NCBI RefSeq assembly: GCF_000265245.1
Contig: NZ_AJKS02000008.1
Span: forward strand, 62,001-126,000
DNA from: Halomonas smyrnensis AAD6
GTDB taxonomy: Bacteria; Pseudomonadota; Gammaproteobacteria; Pseudomonadales; Halomonadaceae
DNA: 64,000 nucleotides
Direction of reading: 5' to 3'
The position numbers and the translations under genes were made by a program. This document shows positions 33,855 to 42,580 of this stretch, piece after piece. Below the pieces are notes generated by a model, which worked only from the letters and a program-made list of their open reading frames with translations, did no database searches and was not told where the DNA came from. Numbering within the stretch: the stretch's first letter is position 1; each line of letters starts with the position of its first letter.

Positions 33855-33995
33855 GATGGTCTCGCCGACCGGGCGCGGTCGCGATACCTGAGCGTATCGA
33901 GCGACGCGCCGGCGCACCTGCCACGGCATCTGGCCGACTATGTTGACAGGCGCTCTCACGCATCGGGCGTGAGCCAGCTACTCCCCAGCGAGGGT
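33855..33995 (-). promoter_or_regulatory. yybP-ykoY manganese riboswitch upstream of mntP
   Basis: Read on the minus strand, the conserved elements appear in order: GGGGAGTAGC (33977-33986), GTCAACAT (33940-33947) and GCGAGACC (33858-33865), with GC-rich stems between. These are the signature parts of the Mn2+-sensing yybP-ykoY aptamer. It ends about 70 bases before the mntP start, leaving space for an expression platform. Confidence 0.9.
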
Positions 33996-34107
33996 CGTCC
34001 GGTCAGTAAGGGGCGATGAGAGGTGCCCATGACCGGAATCGGCGTAGCCTACCATCGCCGGAAGGCGGTTGCATCCGGGGCGTCGCTCGCGGGCGTCCGG
34101 GCGTCGC

Positions 34108-35748
34108 TCACACCAGCTTGCTCTCGCGCAGCCGCATCAGGCGCTCCGGCGGGGCCCAGCTGTCGGCGGTGACGCCGTCCCAGTAGTCGGCGAAGATCGC
34201 GTGGCGGGCCGCATCGCCCTGGATCAGGGCGTCGGGCGCGACGAAGTCGAACAGCGTGGCCAGGGTTCTCACCTCGTGGCGCGAGACCCGGCGGATGATG
34301 TGCTCGGGGCCCAGCTCGCCGGGGTGGCGCAGCCCGGCGGCGCCGATCATCTCGGCCAGCGCCTCGCGGGTGCCGGCCTGGTAGCGCGCCACCCGTTCGG
34401 CCTTGAGCGGCACGTCGAGCCGGCTGCCGCGCAGCGCATTCTGGGTGGCCACGCCGCTGGGGCAGCGGTCGTTATGGCAGCTGCGGGCCTGGATGCAGCC
34501 CAGCGAGAACATGAAGCCGCGCGCCGAGTTGCACCAGTCGGCGCCCAGCGCGATGGTGCGGGCGACGTCGAAGGCGCTGATCACCTTGCCGGCGGCGGCC
34601 ACGCGGACCTTCTCGCGCAGCCCGGCGCCGACCAGGGCGTTGTGCACCAGCAGCAGGGCGTCGGTCAGCGGCATGCCCAGGCGGTTGGCGAACTCCAGGG
34701 GCGCGGCGCCGGTGCCGCCCTGGCCGCCGTCGACCACCACGAAGTCGGGGTGCTCGCCTTCCTCGCGCATGGCCTTGACCAGCGCGAACCACTCCCAGGG
34801 ATGGCCGATGGCCAGCTTGATGCCCACCGGCTTGCCGCCGGAGAGCTCGCGCAGCCGGCAGATGAAGGCGATCAGCTCGCGGGGCGTGGAGAAGGCGCTG
34901 TGGGCGGGCGGCGAGACCACGCTCTCGCCCTCGGGCACGTCGCGGGTGGCGGCGATCTCGGCGGTGACCTTGGCCCCCGGCAGGATGCCGCCGTGGCCCG
35001 GCTTGGCGCCCTGGGAGAGCTTGATCTCGATCATCTTCACCGCGTCGTCGGTGGCGCGCTCGGCGAAGCGGTCGGCGTCGAAGCCACCGTTGGCGTCGCG
35101 ACAGCCGAAGTAGCCGGAGCCGATCTCCCACACCAGGTCGCCGCCGCGGCGATGGTAGGGCGAGATGCCGCCCTCGCCGGTGTCGTGGTAGAAGCCGCCG
35201 CGCCGGGCGCCGTCGTTCAGCGCGCTGATGGCGTTGGGCGACAGCGCGCCGAAGCTCATCGCCGAGACGTTGAGCACGCTGACGTCATAGGGCCGGGCTC
35301 GCCCGGCGCCGACGGTCACGCGGAAATCGTCGTCGTCGATGGTCGCCGGGGCCAGCGAGGGGTTCATCCACTCGTAGCCGGGGGCCTGCATGTCCTCGAG
35401 GGAGCCGAAGGGCTGCTTGTCGATGGTGCCCTTGGCGCGCCGGTAGACCAGGCTGCGCTGCTCTCGGGAGAAGGGCACCTGCTCGGTGTCGCGCTGGATG
35501 AAGTACTGGCGGATCTCGGGGCCGAAGGATTCCAGCAGGTAGCGCAGGTGGGCCGTCACCGGATAGTTGCGGCTGACGGTGTGGCGGCGCTGGACGATGT
35601 CGTGGGTACCCATCGCGGCCAGCGCGGCCAGGGCCAGGGCGCCGAGCGCCCAGCCCCAGGCCGGGGCCAGCACCAGGCCGGTCAGGCAGGCGAGAAGGCC
35701 GGCCAGGATCAGCCCGTAGACGAGAAAACGGCGGGGCGGTCGGGACAT
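34108..35748 (-). CDS. FMN-binding glutamate synthase family protein
   Basis: 546 residues. Two N-terminal helices (FLVYGLILAGLLACLTGLVL and the next stretch) anchor a GltS central/FMN domain: VLNVSAMSFGALSPNAISAL, KLSQGAKPGHGGILPGAKVT, DFVVVDGGQGGTGAAPLEFA, and the cysteine cluster GCIQARSCHNDRCPSGVATQ for an iron-sulphur centre. It lacks glutaminase and C-terminal domains, so it is not a complete glutamate synthase; the reaction is unknown for this stand-alone membrane type. The ATG follows GGAG eight bases away. Confidence 0.88.
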   Translation of the reverse strand: MSRPPRRFLVYGLILAGLLACLTGLVLAPAWGWALGALALAALAAMGTHDIVQRRHTVSRNYPVTAHLRYLLESFGPEIRQYFIQRDTEQVPFSREQRSLVYRRAKGTIDKQPFGSLEDMQAPGYEWMNPSLAPATIDDDDFRVTVGAGRARPYDVSVLNVSAMSFGALSPNAISALNDGARRGGFYHDTGEGGISPYHRRGGDLVWEIGSGYFGCRDANGGFDADRFAERATDDAVKMIEIKLSQGAKPGHGGILPGAKVTAEIAATRDVPEGESVVSPPAHSAFSTPRELIAFICRLRELSGGKPVGIKLAIGHPWEWFALVKAMREEGEHPDFVVVDGGQGGTGAAPLEFANRLGMPLTDALLLVHNALVGAGLREKVRVAAAGKVISAFDVARTIALGADWCNSARGFMFSLGCIQARSCHNDRCPSGVATQNALRGSRLDVPLKAERVARYQAGTREALAEMIGAAGLRHPGELGPEHIIRRVSRHEVRTLATLFDFVAPDALIQGDAARHAIFADYWDGVTADSWAPPERLMRLRESKLV

Positions 35749-35919
35749 CTTCGCACTCCATTGCGATGGGGAAAGGCCTATTGCAAGCCGCGGCCGGGCG
35801 ACTGTCAATCGCCGGGGCGTCGCGGGAAATCCCTTAAGGTTCTCTTAATCTGCGCGGGCGCAGTGTGGGGACATCCGGCGTGAACAGCCGGTTGTGACCG
35901 AACAAGGAGTCAAACCCTC

Positions 35920-36519
35920 ATGCCTACCCTGACCGCTTCCCCCGACCGTCTCGACGTGCTGCCGGCCCATACCCCGATCACCACGCCGATGCCGCCGCGT
36001 CTCTCGCCGGACAGCCCGGCGCTGACGGTGCTCACCGACTTTCAGCATGTGCTGCCGCTCACCGTGCCCGCCGACACCTCCGTCGTCGATGCCCGCAAGG
36101 TGATGGAACACGCCGGCGTGCGCCTGCTGCTGGTGGTCGACAACGACGGCGACTGCGTGGGCGTGCTCAACGCCCGCGACGTGATCGGCGGCCGCCTGAT
36201 CACCCAGGCCATGCAGCGTCGCGGCATCGACCGCGAGGACGTGACCGCGCGCATGGTGCAGACCCCCTGCGCCGAGCTGCACGCGCTGTCGATGGAGCGA
36301 CTGGCGGCCCTGTCCATCGGCCAGCTGGTGCGCGAGCTGGAGGCCTACGGCGATCAGCACCTGCTGGTGACCGAGACCGACCGCCTGGGCCAGCAGCGCA
36401 TCCGCGGCGTGATCTCGGCCGCCGACATCGGCCGCGCGCTGGGCACCGACGTGGCCACGCTGCCGGAGGCGCGCAGCTTCTCCGATATCTGCCGCGTGGT
36501 GCTGGGCCACGAGCTCTGA
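35920..36519 (+). CDS. CBS-domain protein
   Basis: 199 residues with two CBS motifs: about 45-90 (LPLTVPADTSVVDARKVMEH, VGVLNARDVIGGRL) and about 105-180 (TARMVQTPCAELHALSMERL, IRGVISAADIGRAL). No partner domain. CBS pairs bind adenosine nucleotides, so a regulatory role is likely. AAGGAG precedes the ATG. Confidence 0.85.
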   Translation: MPTLTASPDRLDVLPAHTPITTPMPPRLSPDSPALTVLTDFQHVLPLTVPADTSVVDARKVMEHAGVRLLLVVDNDGDCVGVLNARDVIGGRLITQAMQRRGIDREDVTARMVQTPCAELHALSMERLAALSIGQLVRELEAYGDQHLLVTETDRLGQQRIRGVISAADIGRALGTDVATLPEARSFSDICRVVLGHEL

Positions 36520-36767
36520 GTCCTCGATCCGCCCCTCGCCCGGGTACCGTGACCGACGCCAGTGCCCCGGAAACGGCCAAGCCCGGCGCGCCCTGCCAGG
36601 GCGACGAGGCGCCGTTGCGGCTGGCTGCGTGAGAAATCGCTGTAACGGGGCCGTCATGACTGCGGTATAGTGTCAGGCCTGCGCTCATCGGGGCGCGGGC
36701 CGCGTGCCGTGAAGCGGCAAGACGCCCTCATCGCGCGGATTCAACAGGCAATGCGAGGCATGTGACA
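36520..36767 (+). promoter_or_regulatory. Promoter and leader region of the cold-shock gene
   Basis: A TATAGT at about 36664 may be the -10 element, giving an untranslated leader of about 95 bases, typical of cold-shock genes with a thermosensing 5' leader. No conserved cold box was verified. Confidence 0.35.
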
Positions 36768-36974
36768 ATGGCGACCGGTACCGTCAAGTGGTTCAACGAC
36801 ACCAAGGGTTTTGGCTTCATTTCTCCGGACGACGGCGGTGACGACCTGTTCGCCCACTTCTCCGAGATCCAGGCCGAGGGCTTCAAGTCCCTGCAGGAAG
36901 GCCAGAAGGTGTCCTTCGAGGTCACTCAGGGCAAGAAGGGGCTGCAGGCATCCAACATCAAGGCCATCGGCTGA
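36768..36974 (+). CDS. Cold-shock protein (CspA family)
   Basis: 68 residues, a single cold-shock domain with RNP1 (KGFGFI) and RNP2 (DLFAHF) and the usual [20 protein letters not shown] start. Binds single-stranded RNA and DNA. GAGG ten bases upstream supports the ATG at 36768 over a GTG at 36762. Followed by a terminator. Confidence 0.95.
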   Translation: MATGTVKWFNDTKGFGFISPDDGGDDLFAHFSEIQAEGFKSLQEGQKVSFEVTQGKKGLQASNIKAIG

Positions 36975-36987
36975 GACGTGGTGTAAC

Positions 36988-37018
36988 GGCTGGCCCCGCC
37001 GCAACGGTGGGGTCAGCC
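36988..37018 (+). terminator. Terminator of the cold-shock gene
   Basis: Stem GGCTGGCCCC/GGGGTCAGCC (one mismatch), ten-base loop, followed by ATAATTCCTTTTT. Confidence 0.8.
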
Positions 37019-37044
37019 ATAATTCCTTTTTCATATAAATGAAT

Positions 37045-37066
37045 TTCTAAAAATAACTTTTTAGAA
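37045..37066. repeat. AT-rich perfect inverted repeat upstream of the SLC13 permease
   Basis: TTCTAAAAA-TAAC-TTTTTAGAA, nine-base perfect arms, 24 bases before the permease start in an unusually AT-rich patch. It may be an operator or a 5' leader hairpin. Confidence 0.4.
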
Positions 37067-37089
37067 TATGTGGCGGCCGGCACAATGGG

Positions 37090-38889
37090 ATGGTTCGTAC
37101 TCTCCCTGGAATGCCCACCATGTCCCCGGACGCCTGGATCTCGCTCGCCGTCGTCGCCGCCGTCTTCCCGATCATGGCGCTGACCCGTATCGGCCCCGAC
37201 ATGGTGCTGATGGGCGCGCTGGTCCTGCTGATCGGCCTCGGCGTGGTCGCCCCCGACCAGGCGCTGGCCGGCTTCTCCAGCAGCGGCCTGTTCACCGTCG
37301 CCTTCATGTACGTGCTGGTCGCGAGCATCCGCGAGACCGGCGGCATCGATCTGATCATCCGTTACGTGCTGGGACGCCCCCGGGGCGAGCAGCGTGCCCT
37401 GGCGCGCCTGGTGCTGCCCGTGGCCTCGCTGAGCGGGTTCCTCAACAATACCCCGGTGGTCGCCACCTTCATTCCCGCGGTGCTGAGCTGGAGCCGACGC
37501 CTCGGCCTGCCGGCCCACCGGCTGCTGATGCCGCTCAGCTTCGCCTCCATCCTCGGCGGCACCATCACCCTGATGGGCACCAGCACCAACCTGGTGGTGC
37601 ACGGCCTGATGATCGCGCGTTATCCGTCGCTGGAGATGGGGCTGTTCGACATCGCCTGGGTCGGCGTGCCGGTGGCGGCGGTGGGGCTGGCCTATCTGCT
37701 GCTGGTCGGGCGTCGCCTGCTGCCGCCGCGCACGGGGGCCACCGAGGCGTTCGAGAATCCCCGCGAGTTCACCATCGAGATGGAGGTCGACCCGCGCGGC
37801 CCGCTGGTCGATCGCAGCGTCGAGGAGGCCGGGCTGCGTCATCTGCAGGAGCTGTTCCTGGTCGAGATCGAGCGCGACGGCAACGTGGTCAGCGTGGTGG
37901 GGCCCGGCGAGCGGCTCAAGGGCGGCGACCGGCTGATCTTCGCCGGCACCTCGGCCGGCGCCGTGGAGCTGCAGCAGATCCGCGGGCTGATCCCCTCGCA
38001 TCACGACGAGTCGAGCCTGCAGAAGGACTTCAAGGAGCGCCGCCTGGTGGAGGCGGTGGTCTCGGACCAGTGCCAGTTCATCGGCCAGCGCATCCGCGAT
38101 GGCCACTTTCGCACCCTCTACGGCGCCGCGGTGCTGGCGGTATGCCGCGGCGGCGAGCGAGTGGCCGGCAACCTGGGCCAGATTCGCCTGCAGCCGGCCG
38201 ACGTGCTGCTGCTGGAGGCGCGTCCGCCGTTCATCGAACGCCACCGCCAGTCTCGCGACTTCCTGCTGATCAGCCAGGTCAACGGCTCGGCGCGGCCGGT
38301 GCACGAGCGCGCCTGGCTGGCCTGGAGCATCCTCGCGGTGGTGGTGCTGCTCGCCGCCAGCGGCGTGACCAGCCTGCTCAGCGCCGCCATGCTGGGCGCG
38401 GCGGCCTCGGTGCTCACCGGCTGCTGCTCGATCGGCTCGGCCAAGCGCGGCATGGATACCCAGGTGCTGCTGACCATCGCCGCCTCCTTCGGCCTGGGCG
38501 CCGCGCTGGAGGCCAACGGCGCGGCGGTGGCGCTGGCGCAGGGCGCCATGGGCTGGGTCGACGGCAACCCCTGGTGGCTGCTGATCGGCACCTACCTGCT
38601 GGTGGCGCTGCTGACCGAGCTGGTGACCAACAACGCCGCGGCGGTGATCAGCTTCCCGGTGGTGGTCGCCGCCGCCGAGCATCTGGGCGTGAGTCCGATG
38701 CCCTTCGTGGTGGCGGTGATGTTCGCCGCCTCGGCCAGCTTCCTGACCCCGGTCGGCTATCAGACCAACCTGATGGTGTACGGCCCCGGCGGCTACCGCG
38801 TCGGCGACTACCTGCGCGTGGGCGCGCCGCTCAACCTGCTGACCGCCGCGGTGGCGCTGGGGCTGATTCCCCTGATCTGGCCGTTCTGA
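37090..38889 (+). CDS. SLC13 family permease with central TrkA-C/RCK domains
   Basis: 599 residues. Two membrane halves (about 10-210 and 410-599) flank two TrkA-C regulatory domains (LVEIERDGNVVSVVGPGERL; YGAAVLAVCRGGERVAGNLG). SLC13/DASS motifs: SGFLNNTPVVATFIPAV, LMGTSTNLVVHGLMI, ELVTNNAAAVISFPVVV and FLTPVGYQTNLMVYGPGGYR. Sodium-coupled anion uptake (sulfate or dicarboxylates) is likely. Three in-frame ATGs (37090, 37111, 37120) lack a decisive ribosome site. Confidence 0.88.
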   Translation: MVRTLPGMPTMSPDAWISLAVVAAVFPIMALTRIGPDMVLMGALVLLIGLGVVAPDQALAGFSSSGLFTVAFMYVLVASIRETGGIDLIIRYVLGRPRGEQRALARLVLPVASLSGFLNNTPVVATFIPAVLSWSRRLGLPAHRLLMPLSFASILGGTITLMGTSTNLVVHGLMIARYPSLEMGLFDIAWVGVPVAAVGLAYLLLVGRRLLPPRTGATEAFENPREFTIEMEVDPRGPLVDRSVEEAGLRHLQELFLVEIERDGNVVSVVGPGERLKGGDRLIFAGTSAGAVELQQIRGLIPSHHDESSLQKDFKERRLVEAVVSDQCQFIGQRIRDGHFRTLYGAAVLAVCRGGERVAGNLGQIRLQPADVLLLEARPPFIERHRQSRDFLLISQVNGSARPVHERAWLAWSILAVVVLLAASGVTSLLSAAMLGAAASVLTGCCSIGSAKRGMDTQVLLTIAASFGLGAALEANGAAVALAQGAMGWVDGNPWWLLIGTYLLVALLTELVTNNAAAVISFPVVVAAAEHLGVSPMPFVVAVMFAASASFLTPVGYQTNLMVYGPGGYRVGDYLRVGAPLNLLTAAVALGLIPLIWPF

Positions 38890-38961
38890 CGCCGCGCCGG
38901 GCGCCCCTCGCTCGACGGGTCGCTTTGCGCTAGGGTGTCGCTTTTGTGCTGGAGACGAGCC

Positions 38962-39630
38962 ATGAGCGCATCCGACGAGCTGACCATCGAGCCACGCAGC
39001 GGGCGACCCGCCGACGCCTGCGTGTTCATCCTCCACGGCCTGGGCGCCGACGGCCACGACTTCGAGCCGCTGGTGCCGGCCCTGGGGCTGCCGGACGACC
39101 TCGACGTCCGCTTCATCCTGCCCCACGCGCCGCGCCTGCCGGTGACCATCAACGGCGGCATGACCATGCCGGCCTGGTACGACATCCTCGAGGCCAGCCT
39201 CGATCGCCGCGTCGACGAGGCCCAGCTCAGGGCATCCGCCGAGCGCATCCAAGGGCTGGTGCACGAGCAGATCGCCCAGGGCGTGCCCGCCGAGCGGATC
39301 ATCATCGCCGGCTTCTCCCAGGGCGGCGCGGTGGCCTATCAGGCGGCGCTGACCTTCCCCGAGCGGCTGGGCGGGCTGCTCGCCATGTCCACCTACCTGG
39401 CCACCGTCGACAGCCTCGAGCCGGCCGCGGCCAACCGTGACCTGCCGATCGAGATCCATCACGGCAACGCCGATCCGGTGGTGCCGGAGGCGCTGGGCCA
39501 GGCCGCCCGCGACCGCCTCGAGGCCCTGGGCTACCCGGTCCGCTATCGCCAGTACCCCATGGCCCATGCCGTCTGCCCGCAGCAGGTGGCGGACATCGGC
39601 CCCTGGATCGCCGCCCGGTTGGGCCGCTGA
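38962..39630 (+). CDS. Carboxylesterase/phospholipase (alpha/beta hydrolase)
   Basis: 222 residues, similar to YpfH/EstB-type carboxylesterases. Oxyanion loop FILHGLGADGHDF, nucleophile GFSQGGAVA (serine about 115), acid in HHGNADPVVP and histidine in YPMAHAVCPQQ complete the triad. Cytoplasmic, no signal peptide. The ATG follows GGAGACGAGCC. Confidence 0.9.
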   Translation: MSASDELTIEPRSGRPADACVFILHGLGADGHDFEPLVPALGLPDDLDVRFILPHAPRLPVTINGGMTMPAWYDILEASLDRRVDEAQLRASAERIQGLVHEQIAQGVPAERIIIAGFSQGGAVAYQAALTFPERLGGLLAMSTYLATVDSLEPAAANRDLPIEIHHGNADPVVPEALGQAARDRLEALGYPVRYRQYPMAHAVCPQQVADIGPWIAARLGR

Positions 39631-39845
39631 TCCCCAGGATTCCGAAGCGCTCCCGCCGAGCTTTCGCGAGCGCTGCTGCCGGCCGAGATGGCGGCAGCGG
39701 CGGGTGCGCCGCCGCCTCGACGCAGCGCATCGCCAAGCGGGCGGGGCGCCATGCCGTGATGGGCCCCTGATGCGTCGGGCCGGTAGCGAACCCCCCCGGG
39801 ATTGCGGCAGGATAAGGGACGGAATCCAATGGAAAGGAGTCACCG

Positions 39846-40064
39846 ATGTCTCTGTCAGAAGACCTTCGCCTCCCGGTCGGCTGCCCCAGCTGCGGGAGCC
39901 AGCTGATGCGGGTCTCCAGCATCAAGAAGCCCGATGATCGTGTGCACTGCGCCTCCTGCCAGCGCTTCGTCTGCCTCTATCACGATGCCTGCAAGGTGCT
40001 GAAGAAGGGCCCCGGCAGCGAGAGCGAGGCGCTGATCGAGAAGGCCTTCAACCGCGGCGGCTGA
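39846..40064 (+). CDS. Small zinc-ribbon protein
   Basis: 72 residues with CPSCGSQLM and CASCQRFVCLYHDAC, giving CxxC pairs for one zinc ion. AAGGAG lies upstream. Function unknown. Its last two thirds are duplicated immediately downstream. Confidence 0.75.
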   Translation: MSLSEDLRLPVGCPSCGSQLMRVSSIKKPDDRVHCASCQRFVCLYHDACKVLKKGPGSESEALIEKAFNRGG

Positions 40065-40082
40065 TGCGACGTTCGGCATCGG

Positions 40083-40230
40083 CAGCATCAAGAAGCCCGA
40101 TGATCGTGTGCACTGCGCCTCCTGCCAGCGCTTCGTCAGCCTCTATCACGATGCCTGCAAGGTGCTGAAGAAGGGGCCGGGCAGCGAGAGCGAGGCGCCG
40201 ATCGAGAAGGTCTTCAACCGCGGCAGCTGA
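40083..40230 (+). pseudogene. Truncated tandem duplicate of the zinc-ribbon gene
   Basis: Repeats 39917-40064 with a constant offset of 166 bases to the same stop codon. The first CxxC and the start codon are missing, no in-frame ATG is present, and the cysteine of RFVCLYH is now serine (RFVSLYH). A few further substitutions (SEAPIEKVFNRGS) show it has begun to decay. Confidence 0.8.
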
Positions 40231-40274
40231 TGCGGTTATCGTCACGGCGCCAGACGCCGTCTGCATGACAACCA

Positions 40275-40304
40275 ACGGGCCGGCACCGAAAGGTGCCGGC
40301 CCGT
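40275..40304. terminator. Bidirectional terminator between the zinc-ribbon genes and phoH
   Basis: Thirteen-base perfect stem ACGGGCCGGCACC/GGTGCCGGCCCGT with a GAAA tetraloop, between convergent genes. Confidence 0.75.
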
Positions 40305-40329
40305 GTCGTTCAGGCGAGGCGTCCGAGAG

Positions 40330-41745
40330 TCAGAGCAGCTCCTCGCCGGCCAGGGCCAGACGCGAGCGCTCGACGCTCTTCAGGGTGACGTGGCCGGCGT
40401 GGGGCCAGTCGCGGAAGCGTTGCACCACCGCCGCCATGCCGCAGGTATTGGCGGTGAGGTAGGGCGTGTCGATCTGCCCCACGTTGCCCAGGCAGACGAT
40501 CTTGGTGTTGCGCCCGGCCCGGGTCAGCAGCGACTTGAGCTGCTTGGGCGTGAAGTTCTGTGCCTCGTCGATGATCAGGAAGGTGTCGTTGAGGGTGCGG
40601 CCGCGCATGAAGCCCGGGGCGCGGATCTGCACCCGCGAGCCCAGCAGCTGGCGGGTGGCCTCCTGGTTCCAGGTGGTGCTGCCGTCGTGCTCGTCGCGCA
40701 GCAGGTTGTCCATGTTGTCGTGGAAGGCGCCCATCCAGGGCGACATCTTCTCCTCCTCGGTGCCGGGCAGGTAGCCGATGTCCTCGCTCATCGAGATCGG
40801 CGCCCGGGTGAACACGATGCGCTCGAAGCGCTTGGTGTCGAGGGTCTGCTGGAAGGCGGCGGCGAGTGTCATGAAGGTCTTGCCGGTGCCGGCGCTGCCG
40901 GCGATGGTGACCAGGTCGACCTCGTCGTCCATCAGCAGGTTGAGGGTGAAGTTCTGCCGGCTGTCGTGGGCGTGAACGCCCCACACGCTGGCGCCGTGCC
41001 GATAGTTGGTGAGCAGCTCCAGATGCGCGTGCTTCGGCCCCAGGTCGCGCACGATGGCCTCGAAGCTGGCCTCGTCGTCGCTGTCGGAGACCAGCATGCC
41101 CAGGTGCCAGTCGGCGGGGATCTCGCCGTTGAGGCGATACACCACCTTGCCGCTGTCGTCGCGTTCGACCTTGACGTCGGCCTTGAGGCTCTCCCACAGG
41201 CCGCGGCCGTCGGGGCCCGCCTCGGGGTAGACGCGGGCGCCGCCGAGCATGGCGTCGCTGTCGTCGAAGGCGCGATCGGTGAGGTAGTCCTCCACCGGCA
41301 CGCCCACCGCGGCGGCCTTGACCCGCAGGTTGATGTCCTTGGTGACCAGGATCACCGAGGCGTCGGCGCGCTCGTCGCGCAGCCGGCAGGTCTCGGTCAG
41401 CAGGCGGTTGTCGGGGCTGTTCTCGAGGTGATCCGGGGTCTCGAGATCGTCGTAGCAGAGCAGGCGCAGGCGGCCTTCGGGGCCGTTGAGACGCGGGATG
41501 GGAATGCCTTCGCGGATCTGGCTGAGATCGACGTTGGCGGTGAGGTCCGAGAGGGTCCGGCTGACCTGCCGGGCGGTGCGGGCGATTTCGCGAATGCCGT
41601 TCTTGTGCTTGTCGAGCTCCTCGAGCACGGTCATGGGGATGACCACTTCGTGCTCATCGAACTGATAGAGGGCGGCGGGGTCGTGGATCAGGACATTGGT
41701 GTCCAGCACGTAAAGCCGGGTGGCTTTCTTGTCGATGCGTACCAT
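40330..41745 (-). CDS. PhoH family protein with N-terminal PIN domain
   Basis: 471 residues. An N-terminal PIN nuclease domain (RLYVLDTNVLIHDPAALYQF, VILVTKDINLRVKA) is fused to a C-terminal PhoH ATPase (Walker A GSAGTGKTFM, then LIIDEAQNFTPKQLK). PIN-PhoH proteins are RNA helicase/RNases. The start at MVRIDKK has AGGAG 11 bases upstream; MIIRRAAP 24 bases earlier is an alternative. Confidence 0.92.
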   Translation of the reverse strand: MVRIDKKATRLYVLDTNVLIHDPAALYQFDEHEVVIPMTVLEELDKHKNGIREIARTARQVSRTLSDLTANVDLSQIREGIPIPRLNGPEGRLRLLCYDDLETPDHLENSPDNRLLTETCRLRDERADASVILVTKDINLRVKAAAVGVPVEDYLTDRAFDDSDAMLGGARVYPEAGPDGRGLWESLKADVKVERDDSGKVVYRLNGEIPADWHLGMLVSDSDDEASFEAIVRDLGPKHAHLELLTNYRHGASVWGVHAHDSRQNFTLNLLMDDEVDLVTIAGSAGTGKTFMTLAAAFQQTLDTKRFERIVFTRAPISMSEDIGYLPGTEEEKMSPWMGAFHDNMDNLLRDEHDGSTTWNQEATRQLLGSRVQIRAPGFMRGRTLNDTFLIIDEAQNFTPKQLKSLLTRAGRNTKIVCLGNVGQIDTPYLTANTCGMAAVVQRFRDWPHAGHVTLKSVERSRLALAGEELL

Positions 41746-41988
41746 CGGCGCGGCTCTCCTGATAATCACCGGGACGACGTCAAAACAGATGACGCCTCGA
41801 TGTCGACACTGTCAGCGCGGGATGTCGGTTCCGTGACAGACGCGACGTGCAGGCCTGGGCTCCGGGCTCACCTCCTCGTTGATGGCAGCGGTCTGTTCAT
41901 CAGACCGTCACATGTGGTTTTCGATTCCAGCATGGGCCAATTCTGCTGCTTCGCACAATCGACGTTTTCTCAACGCCGCGGCGAGAAC

Positions 41989-42010
41989 GACCGGCGCCAT
42001 GGCGCCGGTC
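41989..42010 (-). terminator. Terminator of the nir operon
   Basis: GACCGGCGCC AT GGCGCCGGTC is a 22-bp perfect palindrome 23 bases after the nirD stop. The rest of 41746-42032 holds the phoH upstream region and nothing else recognised. Confidence 0.65.
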
Positions 42011-42032
42011 GGGGGCATTCGGGCGGGCAGCA

Positions 42033-42407
42033 TCAGGTCAGGATCTGTACCTCGTCGCCCTCGAGGCGCGCCGGCCAGGTGCGCAGGCGGATCGCGTCGT
42101 CCTCCAGGCACTGGCCGTCGTCGAGGCGGAAGTGCTGCTTGTAGAGCGGGGAGGCCACCACCGGCTCGCCCCGGGCGTCGCCGACGATGCCGCGGGCGAT
42201 GACGTTGGCGCCGGAGAAGGGATCGCGATGATCCACGGCGTAGAGCTCGGTGGCGTGGCCAGGCAGGTAGAAGAGGGCCACCTGGGCCGTGCCCTCGGCG
42301 GTCTCGATCCAGGCGGCGACGCCGGAGTGGGCCACCAGGTCGGCGCGGGTGCAGAGGGTCTGCCAGGTCGGGGTCATGGTCGGGGCTGCTGCGGTTGCGG
42401 TGGTCAT
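42033..42407 (-). CDS. nirD: Nitrite reductase small subunit NirD
   Basis: 124 residues, Rieske-like fold without the cysteine ligands of true Rieske proteins, as expected for NirD (ELYAVDHRDPFSGANVIARG, VVASPLYKQHFRLDDGQCLE). Works with NirB to reduce nitrite to ammonium with NAD(P)H. Separated from nirB by 173 bases that include a hairpin at 42505-42524. GAGGAA precedes the ATG. Confidence 0.93.
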   Translation of the reverse strand: MTTATAAAPTMTPTWQTLCTRADLVAHSGVAAWIETAEGTAQVALFYLPGHATELYAVDHRDPFSGANVIARGIVGDARGEPVVASPLYKQHFRLDDGQCLEDDAIRLRTWPARLEGDEVQILT

Positions 42408-42580
42408 GGATATTCCTCGGGAGCGAATGGCCAGGTATCAATGGCGGTCGACTCTCCGGCGACAAGCCACGCGAGGGCGCTATGAACCCATCCCTGGGCG
42501 CTACTTTGGCCATCCATGGCCAAAAACCCCTCGCTTAGGCTTGTCCCCGGCGTCGATCCCGCTATCGGAAGCGCGATGCC

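Noticed and set aside
42505..42524. Hairpin between nirB and nirD as a terminator
   Set aside because: Stem TTTGGCCAT/ATGGCCAAA has only a two-base loop and no U-tract in the direction of transcription; nirD probably remains in the operon.
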